Shown here: piece after piece, positions 1 to 11,602 of the stretch
How positions within the stretch are numbered: position 1 is the stretch's first letter
How the letters are laid out: each line of letters begins with the position of its first letter
Origin: DATFTE01 sp963802575
Lineage (GTDB): Bacteria; Acidobacteriota; Terriglobia; Terriglobales; Acidobacteriaceae
Direction: 5' to 3'
Assembly: GCA_963802575.1 (NCBI GenBank)
Contig: CAWDJF010000006.1
Location: 496,001 to 560,000 of the forward strand
Length of the DNA stretch: 64,000 nucleotides
The notes under the pieces: model-generated
Seen by the model: only the letters and a program-made list of their open reading frames with translations
Told to the model about the DNA's origin: nothing
Databases searched by the model: none
Position numbers and translations under genes: made by a program

Positions 1-455
1 GCGAAGACATCCCGATGCTGGCGGAATATTTCGTGCAGAAGTACACCAAGAAGTGCAAGATCAAGCCCAAGCGAATCGCTCCTGCGACCTTGGCCTGCCT
101 GGTGAATCATGAATGGCCCGGCAACGTGCGCGAACTGGAAAATGCGATGGAGCGGGCGCTGGTGCTGAGTGTTTCTGAAGAGTTGCAACCAGAGGACCTA
201 CCGGAATCCTTCTTGGAGAAGGACCCTCCCGAAGGAATTTCCGCGGCCAAATACCATACGGCCGTCAAGGATCTTAAGAAGCAGTTGATTCTCAGTGCAC
301 TCGACGAAGCCAAGGGCAGCTTCACCGATGCCGCGCGTCTGCTGGGGGTTCATCCCAACTACCTGCATCGTCTGATTCGCAATCTCGATCTGCGGGAATC
401 GTTGCGCTCGAATCCGGGCCCACGCGGCGGCAAGGCGATGGGACAAAGGCTCTAA
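1..455 (+). CDS. Sigma-54-dependent transcriptional activator, C-terminal part (truncated by window edge)
   Basis: The reading frame is open from base 3 to the stop at 453-455, so the gene starts before the window. The visible part begins in the end of the AAA+ domain with an E-D-I-P-M-L motif, followed by the family signature W-P-G-N-V-R-E-L about 35 residues on. It ends with a Fis-type helix-turn-helix (F-T-D-A-A-R-L-L-G-V), here with H-P-N-Y-L-H-R-L-I as the recognition segment. Such proteins bind enhancer sites and drive sigma-54 RNA polymerase by ATP hydrolysis. The input domain lies outside the window, so the signal is unknown. The stop codon overlaps the stop of the convergent M23 peptidase gene by 4 bp, leaving no room for a terminator between them. 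Confidence 0.9.
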   Translation, partial: EDIPMLAEYFVQKYTKKCKIKPKRIAPATLACLVNHEWPGNVRELENAMERALVLSVSEELQPEDLPESFLEKDPPEGISAAKYHTAVKDLKKQLILSALDEAKGSFTDAARLLGVHPNYLHRLIRNLDLRESLRSNPGPRGGKAMGQRL

Positions 456-1345
456 GGAACCTTCAAAGTCAGCAGCGTCGCGGGATTCAGATAAGTTCCC
501 TGCCAGCGGACAGCGATATGCAAATGCGGACCCGTCGCGCGGCCCGTACCTCCGCTCAGTCCCAATTCCTGGCCGCGCGAGACTTGCTCGCCTTCCTTCA
601 CTTTGAATTCCGACATATGCATATAGAGGCTGAGTAATCCCTGACCGTGGTCGATAACCACGCAATTTCCCTCGAAGTAGAGCGGACGAGCGAGCAAGAC
701 GGTCCCGCGATTCAGCGCCGCTACCGGCGTTCCGGAAGGAACCGCGTAGTCGAGCCCTTGATGACGGCTTTGCACCTTTCCGTTGAATGTACGGCCCGTG
801 CCGAAGATGTCAGAGACCGTAGCATTCACAGGCGGACGAAAATCGCCGGTCCACAGACGATCGGGCTCAAAGTGCTTGAAAGCATCTTCTTTGATGGTCT
901 TATCCTGATTAATTTCCTTGATCTGCTCCGGGTCTGGCTCGGTGAATTTCTTGGCAACTTTCACTGCCACGCTCGGATACTTTGCCTTTCCCACCGTTAG
1001 CTCTCGCTCAAAAGTCAGTCGCGTGGCTTTCGATGACGTCCCGGTCAGAGCTAGGGAATACCGCCCCGGAGGAGTTTCAAGGCTGATACCCGCAATGCCG
1101 TACCAGGTTTTGCTGTTGGCGTCGAAAGAAAAATACACCTGGTGCCCCAACCAGGTTCCAGAGAGCGATTGCATCGTCACTGGCGCGGTTACGCTAAACA
1201 AGATTGGGGAGCCGTTGACGAATTGAGCGGGCTGCCAATGAACCGACCAGGTTTTGGCCCCGTGCGCCGGTTGCGCCCAAACCATCGCGCCCGACAGCAA
1301 GACAAACAGCAATACTGCTTTGAGGACGACTTTTAACACACTCAC
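452..1345 (-). CDS. M23-family peptidoglycan endopeptidase, exported
   Basis: 297-residue predicted periplasmic metallopeptidase. Residues 1-30 form a signal peptide (K-rich start, hydrophobic V-L-L-F-V-L-L core, cleavage near A-H-G-A). Residues about 35-120 look like a beta-rich domain. The C-terminal 120 residues are the LytM/M23 fold: the first zinc ligands lie in H195-x3-D199 (S-R-H-Q-G-L-D-Y), H243 is in Y-M-H-M-S, and the last ligand is in H274-L-H276. All metal ligands are present, so it should be active on peptide cross-links in the wall. The 38 bp between its start and the divergent L,D-transpeptidase start suggests the two wall enzymes share a control region. Confidence 0.9.
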   Translation of the reverse strand: MSVLKVVLKAVLLFVLLSGAMVWAQPAHGAKTWSVHWQPAQFVNGSPILFSVTAPVTMQSLSGTWLGHQVYFSFDANSKTWYGIAGISLETPPGRYSLALTGTSSKATRLTFERELTVGKAKYPSVAVKVAKKFTEPDPEQIKEINQDKTIKEDAFKHFEPDRLWTGDFRPPVNATVSDIFGTGRTFNGKVQSRHQGLDYAVPSGTPVAALNRGTVLLARPLYFEGNCVVIDHGQGLLSLYMHMSEFKVKEGEQVSRGQELGLSGGTGRATGPHLHIAVRWQGTYLNPATLLTLKVP

Positions 1346-1372
1346 CTATTCAGCCTAGCACCGCCCGGCGTC

Positions 1373-1378
1373 TATAAT
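1373..1378 (+). promoter_or_regulatory. Candidate -10 box for the L,D-transpeptidase, leaderless spacing
   Basis: A consensus TATAAT lies exactly 7 nt before the GTG start at 1386, and no Shine-Dalgarno sequence is visible. This spacing would put the transcription start at or next to the start codon, giving a leaderless mRNA. The -35 region is not recognisable. The same arrangement recurs at 62688. Confidence 0.45.
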
Positions 1379-1385
1379 CCGGTTC

Positions 1386-1889
1386 GTGGCCAACCATTTG
1401 TTTGCGTTTTTGGTGCTGCTTTCCGTGATGGCTGGAACGGTCGATGACAGGCTCCCTGCGGATGCCCGCGCCGACCGTGTGATTGTCATGAAGAAAGAAA
1501 GAACGCTGACGCTGATGAGCGGCGATAAGGTACTGAAAATATACAAGATCGCGCTCGGAAGCGATCCTATCGGCCCCAAACGAATAGAGGGCGACCACAA
1601 AACGCCTGAGGGAAGCTACATCCTCGATCGCCGCAATGCGAAAAGCAAGTACTACCGCTCGATCCACATCTCTTATCCCAGCGAAGAGGACCGAGAGCGT
1701 GCCCGAAAGTTGGGAGTTTCTCCTGGCGGCGACGTGATGGTGCACGGACTACCGAATGGCTTCGGATGGTTGGGAGCGACGCATCGCACCCAAGACTGGA
1801 CCGACGGATGCATCGCCGTCACCGATCAGGAGATAGATGAAATCTGGAATGCCGTGGCCGACGGCACTCCGATCGAAATCAAACCGTAA
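1386..1889 (+). CDS. L,D-transpeptidase family protein (YkuD domain)
   Basis: 167 residues with an N-terminal hydrophobic segment (residues 4-17) that acts as a signal or anchor. The YkuD domain fills the rest: H120 lies in V-M-V-H-G-L-P-N-G and the catalytic Cys142 in T-D-G-C-I-A-V-T, where the family pattern is usually S-x-G-C-I/V-R. The Arg after the Ile is replaced by Ala, a mild deviation. Family members form 3-3 cross-links in peptidoglycan or attach proteins to it, or act as L,D-carboxypeptidases. The start is a GTG. It diverges from the M23 peptidase, consistent with a role in wall remodelling. Confidence 0.85.
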   Translation: MANHLFAFLVLLSVMAGTVDDRLPADARADRVIVMKKERTLTLMSGDKVLKIYKIALGSDPIGPKRIEGDHKTPEGSYILDRRNAKSKYYRSIHISYPSEEDRERARKLGVSPGGDVMVHGLPNGFGWLGATHRTQDWTDGCIAVTDQEIDEIWNAVADGTPIEIKP

Positions 1890-1897
1890 GCTCCCTC

Positions 1898-2269
1898 TCA
1901 GGACGCAATCGCGCATTCGCGGTGGTAATACTCTGGACTGCGAAGGATTGTCAGCGCTTCTTCCACCGTCGACATTTCGAACAGCGCACTCAGCCGAGTG
2001 CGTTCCAGCATTTCTTGAACCATCTGCGAAGGATTCACCAGCTTCAACTGAACGCCGTTGTCGATTGTCCAGCAATAAAGGAAAACGAGCGTTCCCAAGC
2101 CGCCGCCGTCGATGGCCTGCAAGTCGGAGAGATCAAGCACTATGATTCTCGTGTTCCGCTGGCTGGTGACAGCGTCGCGGAGGATGGACGTGGCATCTCC
2201 GCGCACCATTCTTCCCCGGCACCGCAATACGACCACATCTTCGCTGCGATCCATACCCACGCTAAACAT
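1898..2269 (-). CDS. STAS-domain protein (anti-sigma factor antagonist-like), phospho-Ser replaced
   Basis: 123-residue single STAS domain of the SpoIIAA type: an N-terminal strand with V-V-V-L-R-C-R-G, then the core motif L-D-L-S-D-L-Q-A-I-D followed by G-G-G-L-G at residues 55-59. In SpoIIAA-like antagonists this loop reads D-S-S-G-L-G and the second Ser is phosphorylated by a partner kinase. Here both Ser are Gly, so phosphorylation-dependent switching at this site seems impossible. It may be constitutively in the binding state, or work in a different partner-binding role. No anti-sigma kinase gene is adjacent. The gene is divergent from the AraC-type regulator. Confidence 0.85.
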   Translation of the reverse strand: MFSVGMDRSEDVVVLRCRGRMVRGDATSILRDAVTSQRNTRIIVLDLSDLQAIDGGGLGTLVFLYCWTIDNGVQLKLVNPSQMVQEMLERTRLSALFEMSTVEEALTILRSPEYYHRECAIAS

Positions 2270-2427
2270 ATGATCCTCTTCCAGTTTCTCTGCGAACTAT
2301 AAATATAGACGCCGCACCGGGTCGGATGTCACCTCCACAATGTCAAGTTGTTGTAAACAGTTGTAAAAAGCGTACGGGTCCGCAAAAAGAGTTTGACGGC
2401 TGCGCCCTGCCAAATGATGATTTGGCC

Positions 2428-3282
2428 ATGCAGCAGAATGCTGAATCCAAACATCGTCAGGTACTCGCCCCAGGAGCGCACTTTGGCGAATTGAGGTCGG
2501 TACATCAAATGGGTTCGCTGATCGTCGCTGAGTCTTACTACAGCCCATCTTTTGAAACTCCTTTCCACTGGCACGAAACTGCGAGCTTCACGTCGGTATT
2601 CCGCGGAGGCTATACGGAAGAATTCTCGCGAAAGCAGTTCGACTGCAGTTTCGGCAATATTCTTTATCGTCCGGCTGGAGAAATCCATAGGGACAGAATC
2701 GGCAAAACCGGAGCGCACTGTCTGATGGTGGAAATGCCGACATCGTGGCTGCAACCAATTGCGGCAGTCGTGGGAAACCTTGCGGGGCCGAAGCACATGC
2801 CGAACCATCGTGATTTTTCAACACGGGTCAGACGTGAGCTTGCTCTGGCAGATGACTTGTCGCCGTTGGCCGTCGAAGCCCTTGTAATGGAACTCGCGTG
2901 CGAGATGCAACGCTTCGCCTCGCTCGAAAAGCGCCCTCCGCTTTGGCTTCAACGGATCCGTGAACGCATCGACGCCGAATTCGCCAATTTACCGAGACTG
3001 GAAACGCTGGCGATTGAAGCTGGAGTTCACATTGGCCATATGGCACGAGCTTTTCACTTTCACTTCGGCTATACGATCGGGGAATACGCTCGCCAGCGAA
3101 AAATTGATTTCTGTTGCCAGCAACTGCGCAAGGAAGATTTGAGTCTGTGTGACCTTGCCGCCCAAGCCGGATTCAGCAGCCAATCCCATTTCGCACGCGT
3201 ATTCAAAACCCACACTGGGATGACGCCATCCGCGTTTCGTCGAGCAAGAATGGTACGATGCGAATTCCGTACAAGAATGTGA
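2428..3282 (+). CDS. AraC-family transcriptional regulator with N-terminal cupin-like sensor
   Basis: The first half (about 150 residues) carries a cupin-like pattern (F-H-W-H-E near the start, G-E-I-H-R later) expected to bind a small ligand. The last 100 residues contain two helix-turn-helix motifs of the AraC/XylS family: L-E-T-L-A-I-E-A-G-V-H then L-C-D-L-A-A-Q-A-G-F-S-S-Q-S-H-F, closing with T-P-S-A-F-R-R. I chose the ATG at 2428, which leaves about 160 bp of divergent control region; an in-frame upstream start at 2326 would add 34 residues of unlike composition and cannot be excluded. Its target is unknown; the M13 peptidase gene starts 56 bp downstream on the same strand. Confidence 0.82.
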   Translation: MQQNAESKHRQVLAPGAHFGELRSVHQMGSLIVAESYYSPSFETPFHWHETASFTSVFRGGYTEEFSRKQFDCSFGNILYRPAGEIHRDRIGKTGAHCLMVEMPTSWLQPIAAVVGNLAGPKHMPNHRDFSTRVRRELALADDLSPLAVEALVMELACEMQRFASLEKRPPLWLQRIRERIDAEFANLPRLETLAIEAGVHIGHMARAFHFHFGYTIGEYARQRKIDFCCQQLRKEDLSLCDLAAQAGFSSQSHFARVFKTHTGMTPSAFRRARMVRCEFRTRM

Positions 3283-3338
3283 AGCCCGTGAAAGACCTGC
3301 GACGCAGTCTTGCGTAAGCTGGTTGCGAGGCATAGCAC

Positions 3339-5363
3339 ATGCGACGCGCCGTCTTTACTTTGCTGCTCTTAACTTACCTTCTTCCTCTCAACGCATCGGC
3401 CCAATCCGACCCTGAGCAAGCTCTCAAGTTCGATATCAATGCGCTTGATAGATCTGCCGACCCTTGTGTGGACTTCTATCAATTCGCCTGCGGGGGATGG
3501 CTGGCGCGGAACCCGATCCCCGCAGACCGCTCCTATTGGGCAGTATTCGAGCAAATGCGCGAGCTTAACGATCAACGGATTCGACGAATCCTTGAGAAAG
3601 CCGCCGATCCCGCAACCAAGCGCTCAGCCGACGAACAAAGGATTGGCGACTATTACTCTTCTTGCATGGACGAAGAGTCCATTGAGCGGAAGAATCTCGA
3701 TCCGATCCGCCCGGAACTGGAGCGAATCGGCATGATTCATGACCGAAACGATTTGGCCAGGGAAGTTGCACACTTGCACGAATTAGGGAGCGACGCTTTA
3801 TTCGCCTTTACCCCCGATCAGCGCTTGGGCGACGCGTCTGAGGTCATCGCATATATTGATCAGAGTCAACTAAACCTGCCAGAACCGGGCTACTACACTT
3901 CGAGCGAGCCGGATTCCGCAAGTGCGAAAAAGGCCTATCACGCGCATCTGGAGCAGATCTTCGCGTTGACCGGCAAATCCACCACGCAGTCGGCAGCCGC
4001 AGCCGATGATGTGCTTCAGATCGAAACTGCGCTGGCAACGGCATCCTTGTCGCCCACGGAGCGTCGCGATCGCAAAGCCTGGTATCACGAGATGTCTCCT
4101 GCCCAGCTGGGGCAACTCGCGCCCGCGTTTCCGTGGATGGAATATTTCGGCGCCATTGGTTACAAGCCTGACGGAATCTTGAACGTCGCCGTTCCGTCTT
4201 ACATGAAAACGTTAAACACGTTGATCGAAAACGCGCCGCTATCGGCATGGAAGAATTACTTCCAATGGGAACTCATTCGGCTGGCGACACCGGCGCTTCC
4301 GTCACGATTTCGCGAAGCGGAATTCAATTTTTACCGGGCAGATCTCCGGGGCGTGAAGGTCCAGGAGTCGCGCAGCAAACAATGCGACGATTTGGCCGGG
4401 CGCGATTTAGGAGAGGCCATCGGCAAACGCTACGTCGAACTTTACTTCCCTGTCGAGACCCGGCAACGCGTCCTCGCGATGGTCGATCAATTACGAAAAG
4501 CGATGAGCACGGATTTCGCCGACCTGCCATGGATGAGCAACGCGACCAAGCGGGAAGCAACCAACAAATTAGATCTTCTGCGAGTCATGATCGGTTATCC
4601 CGACCATTGGCGCGACTATTCTCGCCTCGAGGTAAAGCGAGGAGACGCGCTTGGCAATGCGTTTCGCGGACAGGAGTTCGAATTCAGGCGCCAGCTGGCG
4701 AAGATCGGGCAACCCGTCGATCGTGACGAATTCTATGAGCTTCCGCAGGGAGTGGAGGGCTATCACGACAATCCTCTCAACGTCATCGTCTTCACTGCTG
4801 GAATTCTGCAGCCTCCCTTTTTTGATCCCCACATGGATGATGCGATCAATTACGGTCTGGCCGGAGGCGTGATTGGACACGAACTCAGTCACGCGTTCGA
4901 CGACAAGGGACACTTGTTTGACGGTGAAGGCAATATGCGCAACTGGTGGACATCGCAAGACGCAGCAAATTACACGCAGCGCGCCGCCTGCTTCGTGAAG
5001 CAATACTCTCAGTACATAGCGGTCGACAATGTCAAGGTGGACGGCGAACTAACCCTCGGGGAAAACATCGCGGACAACGGTGGGCTGCAACTCGCCTACA
5101 AGGCATTTGAAAGCCGACAGAAAAGCGATGCGCACAGCATTGACGGTTTCACGCCCGAGCAACGCTTCTTTTTGGGATGGTCGCAGTGGCGATGCATGAA
5201 TGTCACGGATAAGACCGCGCACGTCCTCGCTCGCTCAGATCCTCATTCTCCCGGCAAGTGGCGAGTAAACGGGGTAGTCGGCAATATGCCGGGGTTCGCC
5301 GCGGCGTATCAATGCAAGGCAGACAGCCGGATGGTGAACAAGGAGCCGTGCCGCCTGTGGTAA
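3339..5363 (+). CDS. M13-family (neprilysin/PepO-like) zinc metallopeptidase, exported
   Basis: 674 residues, the usual length for the family. A clear signal peptide (M-R-R-A-V-F-T then a Leu-rich core, cleavage after N-A-S-A) directs it to the periplasm or outside. The N-terminal M13 domain begins with the typical D-P-C-V-D-F-Y-Q-F-A-C-G-G-W. The catalytic site H514-E-L-S-H518 and the third ligand in E575-N-I-A-D are intact, and the protein ends in a C-x3-W motif (C-R-L-W). Paired Cys residues fit an oxidised, exported enzyme. Family members cleave short peptides. It ends 10 bp from the stop of the convergent NRPS. Confidence 0.93.
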   Translation: MRRAVFTLLLLTYLLPLNASAQSDPEQALKFDINALDRSADPCVDFYQFACGGWLARNPIPADRSYWAVFEQMRELNDQRIRRILEKAADPATKRSADEQRIGDYYSSCMDEESIERKNLDPIRPELERIGMIHDRNDLAREVAHLHELGSDALFAFTPDQRLGDASEVIAYIDQSQLNLPEPGYYTSSEPDSASAKKAYHAHLEQIFALTGKSTTQSAAAADDVLQIETALATASLSPTERRDRKAWYHEMSPAQLGQLAPAFPWMEYFGAIGYKPDGILNVAVPSYMKTLNTLIENAPLSAWKNYFQWELIRLATPALPSRFREAEFNFYRADLRGVKVQESRSKQCDDLAGRDLGEAIGKRYVELYFPVETRQRVLAMVDQLRKAMSTDFADLPWMSNATKREATNKLDLLRVMIGYPDHWRDYSRLEVKRGDALGNAFRGQEFEFRRQLAKIGQPVDRDEFYELPQGVEGYHDNPLNVIVFTAGILQPPFFDPHMDDAINYGLAGGVIGHELSHAFDDKGHLFDGEGNMRNWWTSQDAANYTQRAACFVKQYSQYIAVDNVKVDGELTLGENIADNGGLQLAYKAFESRQKSDAHSIDGFTPEQRFFLGWSQWRCMNVTDKTAHVLARSDPHSPGKWRVNGVVGNMPGFAAAYQCKADSRMVNKEPCRLW

Positions 5364-5373
5364 GAAGATGGCG

Positions 5374-7419
5374 CTATTCGAATCTGGTCACGGCTTTCCG
5401 CTTTACGTTTCGCAGTTTTTGCAGGCTGGTTTCTTCGAAGTGTTTCTGATCGGCCTGACGTTGCTGTCTCTCCGCGTCAGCGAGAATTTCTCGCAACGCC
5501 TCTAGTTTTGTTCCAGGATCGGTCGCAACCGCCGTCAGCAGTACCCGGTAGAGACTGGCCACTCGGACGATCGTCGCTTCGTCGAACAGATTCGGGTTGT
5601 ACATCCACGTGGCGTAGGGCGTGCCGTCCGGATCGTTGATAAACAGCACCAGATCGAAGCGCGACGTGCTGCTCACCCCGAGCGGCCCCAATTTCAATCC
5701 GCCAAATTCCTTGACCATCTGCGGCGTATTTTGCATGACGAACAAAACCTGTACCAGCGGATTGTGCGTCAGGCTGCGATCGGGACGAAGTTCTTCAACC
5801 AACTTGTCGAAAGGTAGGTCTTGATGCGCGAATGCACCCAGCGATGCTTCACGCACCTGTTTTAGGATCTCTGCGAAACTCGCGCCGTCAGCGAAACGAG
5901 TGCGTAGGGGAAGAACATTCACGAAGAATCCGATCAGCTTTTCGGTGTCGACCTGCGTGCGATTGGCAAGATCGGTGCCAACCACGACGTCGTCCTGACT
6001 GGACCAGCGCGCCAGCAATGTTTGGAAGGCCGCGAGCAGCGTCATGAAAAACGTTGCGCTGTGACGGCGGCTTAAGAGACGCAAGTCTTTGACGAGGTCT
6101 TCTGGCAACGGCTGTTTGTAGACTCCACCCCAGAAATTCTCGATCGCCTGTCTGGGCCGGTCGGTGGGAAGGTCAAGAGTGGGTGGAGCGCCGGCCAACT
6201 GTTGTTTCCAGTAGTCGAGTTGCTGGTCGAGTGTTGTGCCCGAAAGGTACTGACGCTGCCAGACCGCGTAGTCCGCATACTGGATCGCGAGGTCTGGTAA
6301 CGGCGAGGGTTTGTCTGCGAGATATGCTTCGTACAATGCCGCCAGTTCCTGCGACAGCACGCCCAGCGACCAGCGGTCGCTGATGATGTGGTGCGTGTTC
6401 AGAATCAGCACATGATCGTCGTCGGCAAGTTTGATCAGCGAGGCCCGCAGCAGCGGTCCTGTCGACAGGTTGAATGGTGTCTTGACTTCGTCCATCGCCC
6501 GCTTGCGGGCTTCGGTCTCGCGGTCGCTCTCGGGCAGCGTGGTCAGGTCGGTGATCGAGAGCGGTAGCGTGAGGCTCGGCACGATCACCTGCACCGGTTG
6601 GTCATCGATCGAGTCAAAGCGCGTGCGCAAGGTTTCATGCCGGCGCACGATTTCGTTCAAGGTCTTTTCCAGCACCGCGGCGTCAAGCGCTCCCCGCAGG
6701 CGCACAATGTGCGGCACGTTGTAGAGCGGATTGTTCGGCTCCAGTTGATCGAGGAACCACAAGCGCTGCTGCGCGAACGACAGCGGCAAAGGCTCATCAC
6801 GCGAGACCCGTGTCATGGGCGGTGACTGGAGTCCCTGCTTCTGGCGCTGCAGAACTTCGGTGCGCTCCGCCAGTCCTGCGACTGTGGGTGCTTCGAACAT
6901 GGCACGCAGCGGCAACTCCACCTGAAACGCTTGCCGGATGCGGGAGACCACTTGTGTTGCCAGCAGCGAGTGCCCGCCCAACTCGAAGAAGTCATCTTCA
7001 ATGCCAATCTGATCGAGCTTCAGCACCTCGGCCCAGATGCCGGCAATCACTTCTTCCGCCGGAGTGCGGGCCTCGAGATAGGCGCGTCCCAACTCGGGCC
7101 GGACGTAGTCGGGCGCCGGCAGGTTCTTGCGGTCGACTTTGCCGTTCGGCGACAACGGAAAGCGCTCGAGTGTGACGAAGGCGACCGGGGTCATGTACTC
7201 CGGCACCCGCTCTTTCACCCACGCGCGCAGCTCAGTCACGTTCGGTGACTGGCCTGCCACTGGCACCACGTATCCGACCAAGTCGCTTGTCGCCCGGGAC
7301 ATCTTCCCGCGCGATGACCACGCATTCCTGAACTGAAGGGTGTTGTCCCAGTACCGTCTCGATCTCGCCCAACTCGATGCGATAGCCGCGAACCTTGACC
7401 TGATTGTCGATGCGGCCAT
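5374..7419 (-). CDS. NRPS fragment 5: end of A2, PCP3 and terminal condensation domain C4
   Basis: The last piece of the frameshifted synthetase. The true sense starts near base 7280, where the frame is rejoined at D-L-V-G-Y-V-V. It carries the last adenylation subdomain (S-P-N-G-K-V-D-R-K), carrier protein PCP3 with the phosphopantetheine Ser in L-G-G-H-S-L-L, and a full condensation domain C4 (L-S-F-A-Q-Q-R-L-W-F start; active-site H-H-I-I-S-D). The protein then ends with a charged tail (L-Q-K-L-R-N-V-K-R-K) and a stop, without a thioesterase. A terminal C domain may pass the chain to another carrier or to a small nucleophile, or may catalyse release. The usual Gly after the active-site Asp is Arg. 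Confidence 0.85.
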   Translation of the reverse strand: MAASTIRSRFAAIASSWARSRRYWDNTLQFRNAWSSRGKMSRATSDLVGYVVPVAGQSPNVTELRAWVKERVPEYMTPVAFVTLERFPLSPNGKVDRKNLPAPDYVRPELGRAYLEARTPAEEVIAGIWAEVLKLDQIGIEDDFFELGGHSLLATQVVSRIRQAFQVELPLRAMFEAPTVAGLAERTEVLQRQKQGLQSPPMTRVSRDEPLPLSFAQQRLWFLDQLEPNNPLYNVPHIVRLRGALDAAVLEKTLNEIVRRHETLRTRFDSIDDQPVQVIVPSLTLPLSITDLTTLPESDRETEARKRAMDEVKTPFNLSTGPLLRASLIKLADDDHVLILNTHHIISDRWSLGVLSQELAALYEAYLADKPSPLPDLAIQYADYAVWQRQYLSGTTLDQQLDYWKQQLAGAPPTLDLPTDRPRQAIENFWGGVYKQPLPEDLVKDLRLLSRRHSATFFMTLLAAFQTLLARWSSQDDVVVGTDLANRTQVDTEKLIGFFVNVLPLRTRFADGASFAEILKQVREASLGAFAHQDLPFDKLVEELRPDRSLTHNPLVQVLFVMQNTPQMVKEFGGLKLGPLGVSSTSRFDLVLFINDPDGTPYATWMYNPNLFDEATIVRVASLYRVLLTAVATDPGTKLEALREILADAERQQRQADQKHFEETSLQKLRNVKRKAVTRFE

Positions 7420-9868
7420 CGAACTCGATGCGTCCGTCGGGCAGAAAGCGGCCCAGATCGCCGGTGCGGTACATCTTCGCGTTCGGGTTCGAAGAGAACG
7501 GGATCGCGAACGAACTTTTCGGCGGTCAGCTCAGGACGATTCAGGTAGCCGCAAGTCACGCCGTCGCCCGCGATGTGAATCTCGCCGGGCACGCCGACCG
7601 GCACCGGCTGTCCATGCGCGTCGAGGATATAGATCTGCGTGTTCGCCAGCGGACGTCCGACAACGATCGGTTCCTCGGGCGAGCGGAAGTGATGGAAGGC
7701 CGACCAGACGGTGGTTTCCGTCGGTCCGTAGAAGTTGTAGAGCGAGGCGTCGGCCTCGAGCAGGCGCGTGCAAAGCTCGCGCGGCAGAGCTTCGGCGCCG
7801 ATCACGCGCTTCAGGCCTTTGCCCGTGAATCCGGCTTCAAGCAGCAGATTCCAGGTCGTCGGCGTGGCATGAACAATCGTGGCGCCGGTCGCGCGCAGCA
7901 CTTCGGCCAGCGCTTCTCCGTTGGCTGCCAGATGCTTGTCACCGATGATGACACGTCCGCCCGAGACCAGCGCCAGATAGAGCTCGGGAATGCACATGTC
8001 GAAGGCAAACGAAGCCAGCGCAGGAAAGACGTCGTCCGGGCCCATGCGCAACTCGGAAGCCATGAACGTCATCAGGTTGACGACCGCCCGGTGCGGCACC
8101 TGCACGCCCTTGGGACGTCCCGTGGAGCCCGAGGTAAAGATCACATAGACCAGGTCTTCCGGAGTGGCGCCGCTCTTGGGGTTCGAGGTACTGTGCGCGG
8201 CGATTTTTGCCCAGTCAGAATCGAGGCAGACGACTTCCGCCTGATGCTCTGGCATGGACGATGACAACGACTGCTGGGTCAAAAGCACGGGCACCTGTGC
8301 GTCGTCGAGGGTCAAACGCAGACGTTCGGCCGGATACGACGGATCAAGCGGCACATAAGCCGCGCCTGACTTCTGAATGCCGAGCAGGCCGACCATCATC
8401 ATCAAAGACCGCTCGACGTAGAGGCCAATGCGCTGTCCCGGACCAACGCCGCGCTGCTTGAGGAAGTGTGCCAGCTGGTTCGCGCGCTGATTGAGCTCGG
8501 CATAGGTCAGCGAGTAGCCGTCATGCACGCAGGCAACCGCGTCAGGCGCGCGCTCGACTTGCTGCTCGAACAACTCGTGCAGACAAAGCTCGCGAGGATA
8601 GTCGAAGTCGGTGGCGTTCCAGTCGATGACCAACTGCTGGCGCTCACTGCGAGTGAGCAAAGGCAACTCGGAAACGGGCAATGCAGGATTGGCAACAGCG
8701 GCTTCGAGCAGCACCTGGTAGTGCTCCAGCATGCGCCCAATCGTCGCCTCGTCGTACAAGTCCGTGTTGTACTCCATCCGCCCGCGCAGCCCGGACGGGG
8801 TCTCCACGATCGAAAAGAACAAGTCACCTTTAGCCGTTTTGGTGTCAGCTTCGATCGTTGCTATGCTGAGGCCTTTGAGTTGCAACGCTTCGAGCGGAGC
8901 ATTCTGCAGAACGAAAAACACCTGCACCAACGGGTTATGGCTGAGGCTCCGCCCCGGACGTAGCTCTTCGACCAATTTCTCGAAAGGGATGTCCTGGTTG
9001 GCGTAAGCGCCCAGAGCGGCTTCCTTTGCCCGCAGAAGCAACGACTCGAAGCTCGGATCATCGGCGAGCTGCAGCCGCATCGCCAGCGTGTTCGCGAAGA
9101 AGCCGATCAGTCCTTCGATCTCGGCGCGATTGCGGCCAGCGACCGGCGTGCCCACGACGATGTCTTGTTGTCCACTGTAACGCGAGAGGAGCGCCTCAAA
9201 ACCGGCGAGGAGCGCCATGAACAAAGTCGCGCCATGCTGTCGGCAAAGCGCGTTCAGGCTTTCTGCTGTCGCACGGCGTATCTCAATCGTCGACACCGCT
9301 CCGCGGAAGCTTTCCACCGCGCGCCGTGGCCGATCGGTCGGCAGCTCCAGCACGGGAGGCGCATTTTTCAATTGCTGCTTCCAGTAGTCGAGTTGCTTCC
9401 CGAGAATCCCACCCTCCAGCCATTGCCGCTGCCACACCGAAAAATCGGCGTACTGGATGGGCAGGCTTGGCAGAGTGGAGGGTCTGCTTTCGACTTCGGC
9501 CGCATACAGCGCGGCCAATTCTTTCGACAGGATGCCCATCGACCAGCGGTCGGAAATGATGTGATGGATATTCAGCAACAGAACATGTTCGTGATCAGAA
9601 AGGCGCAAGAGCTTGGCGCGAAGCAACGGGCCCTTCTTTAGATCAAAAGGACGCTTCGCTTCGCTTTGAACGTAGCGTTCTACTTCTTCTTGCTGTTCAA
9701 GGGGAGATTGCCCGCTGAGATCGACGATCGACAATGGCAGAAGCAACTGTGTGGCGATGACTTGCACAGGCTGATCCGCAACGGTTGTGAAAGTTGTGCG
9801 CAGCGTATCGTGACGTTCCGCGAGCGCATGAATGCTGCGCTCGAGAGCTTCGGCGTTCAGCGATCCGC

Positions 9869-11592
<1,724 letters not shown>

Positions 11593-11602
<10 letters not shown>

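Noticed and set aside
7404..8264. 286-codon open frame on the plus strand inside the NRPS
   Set aside because: It lies antisense to adenylation domain A2 and has no motifs of its own.
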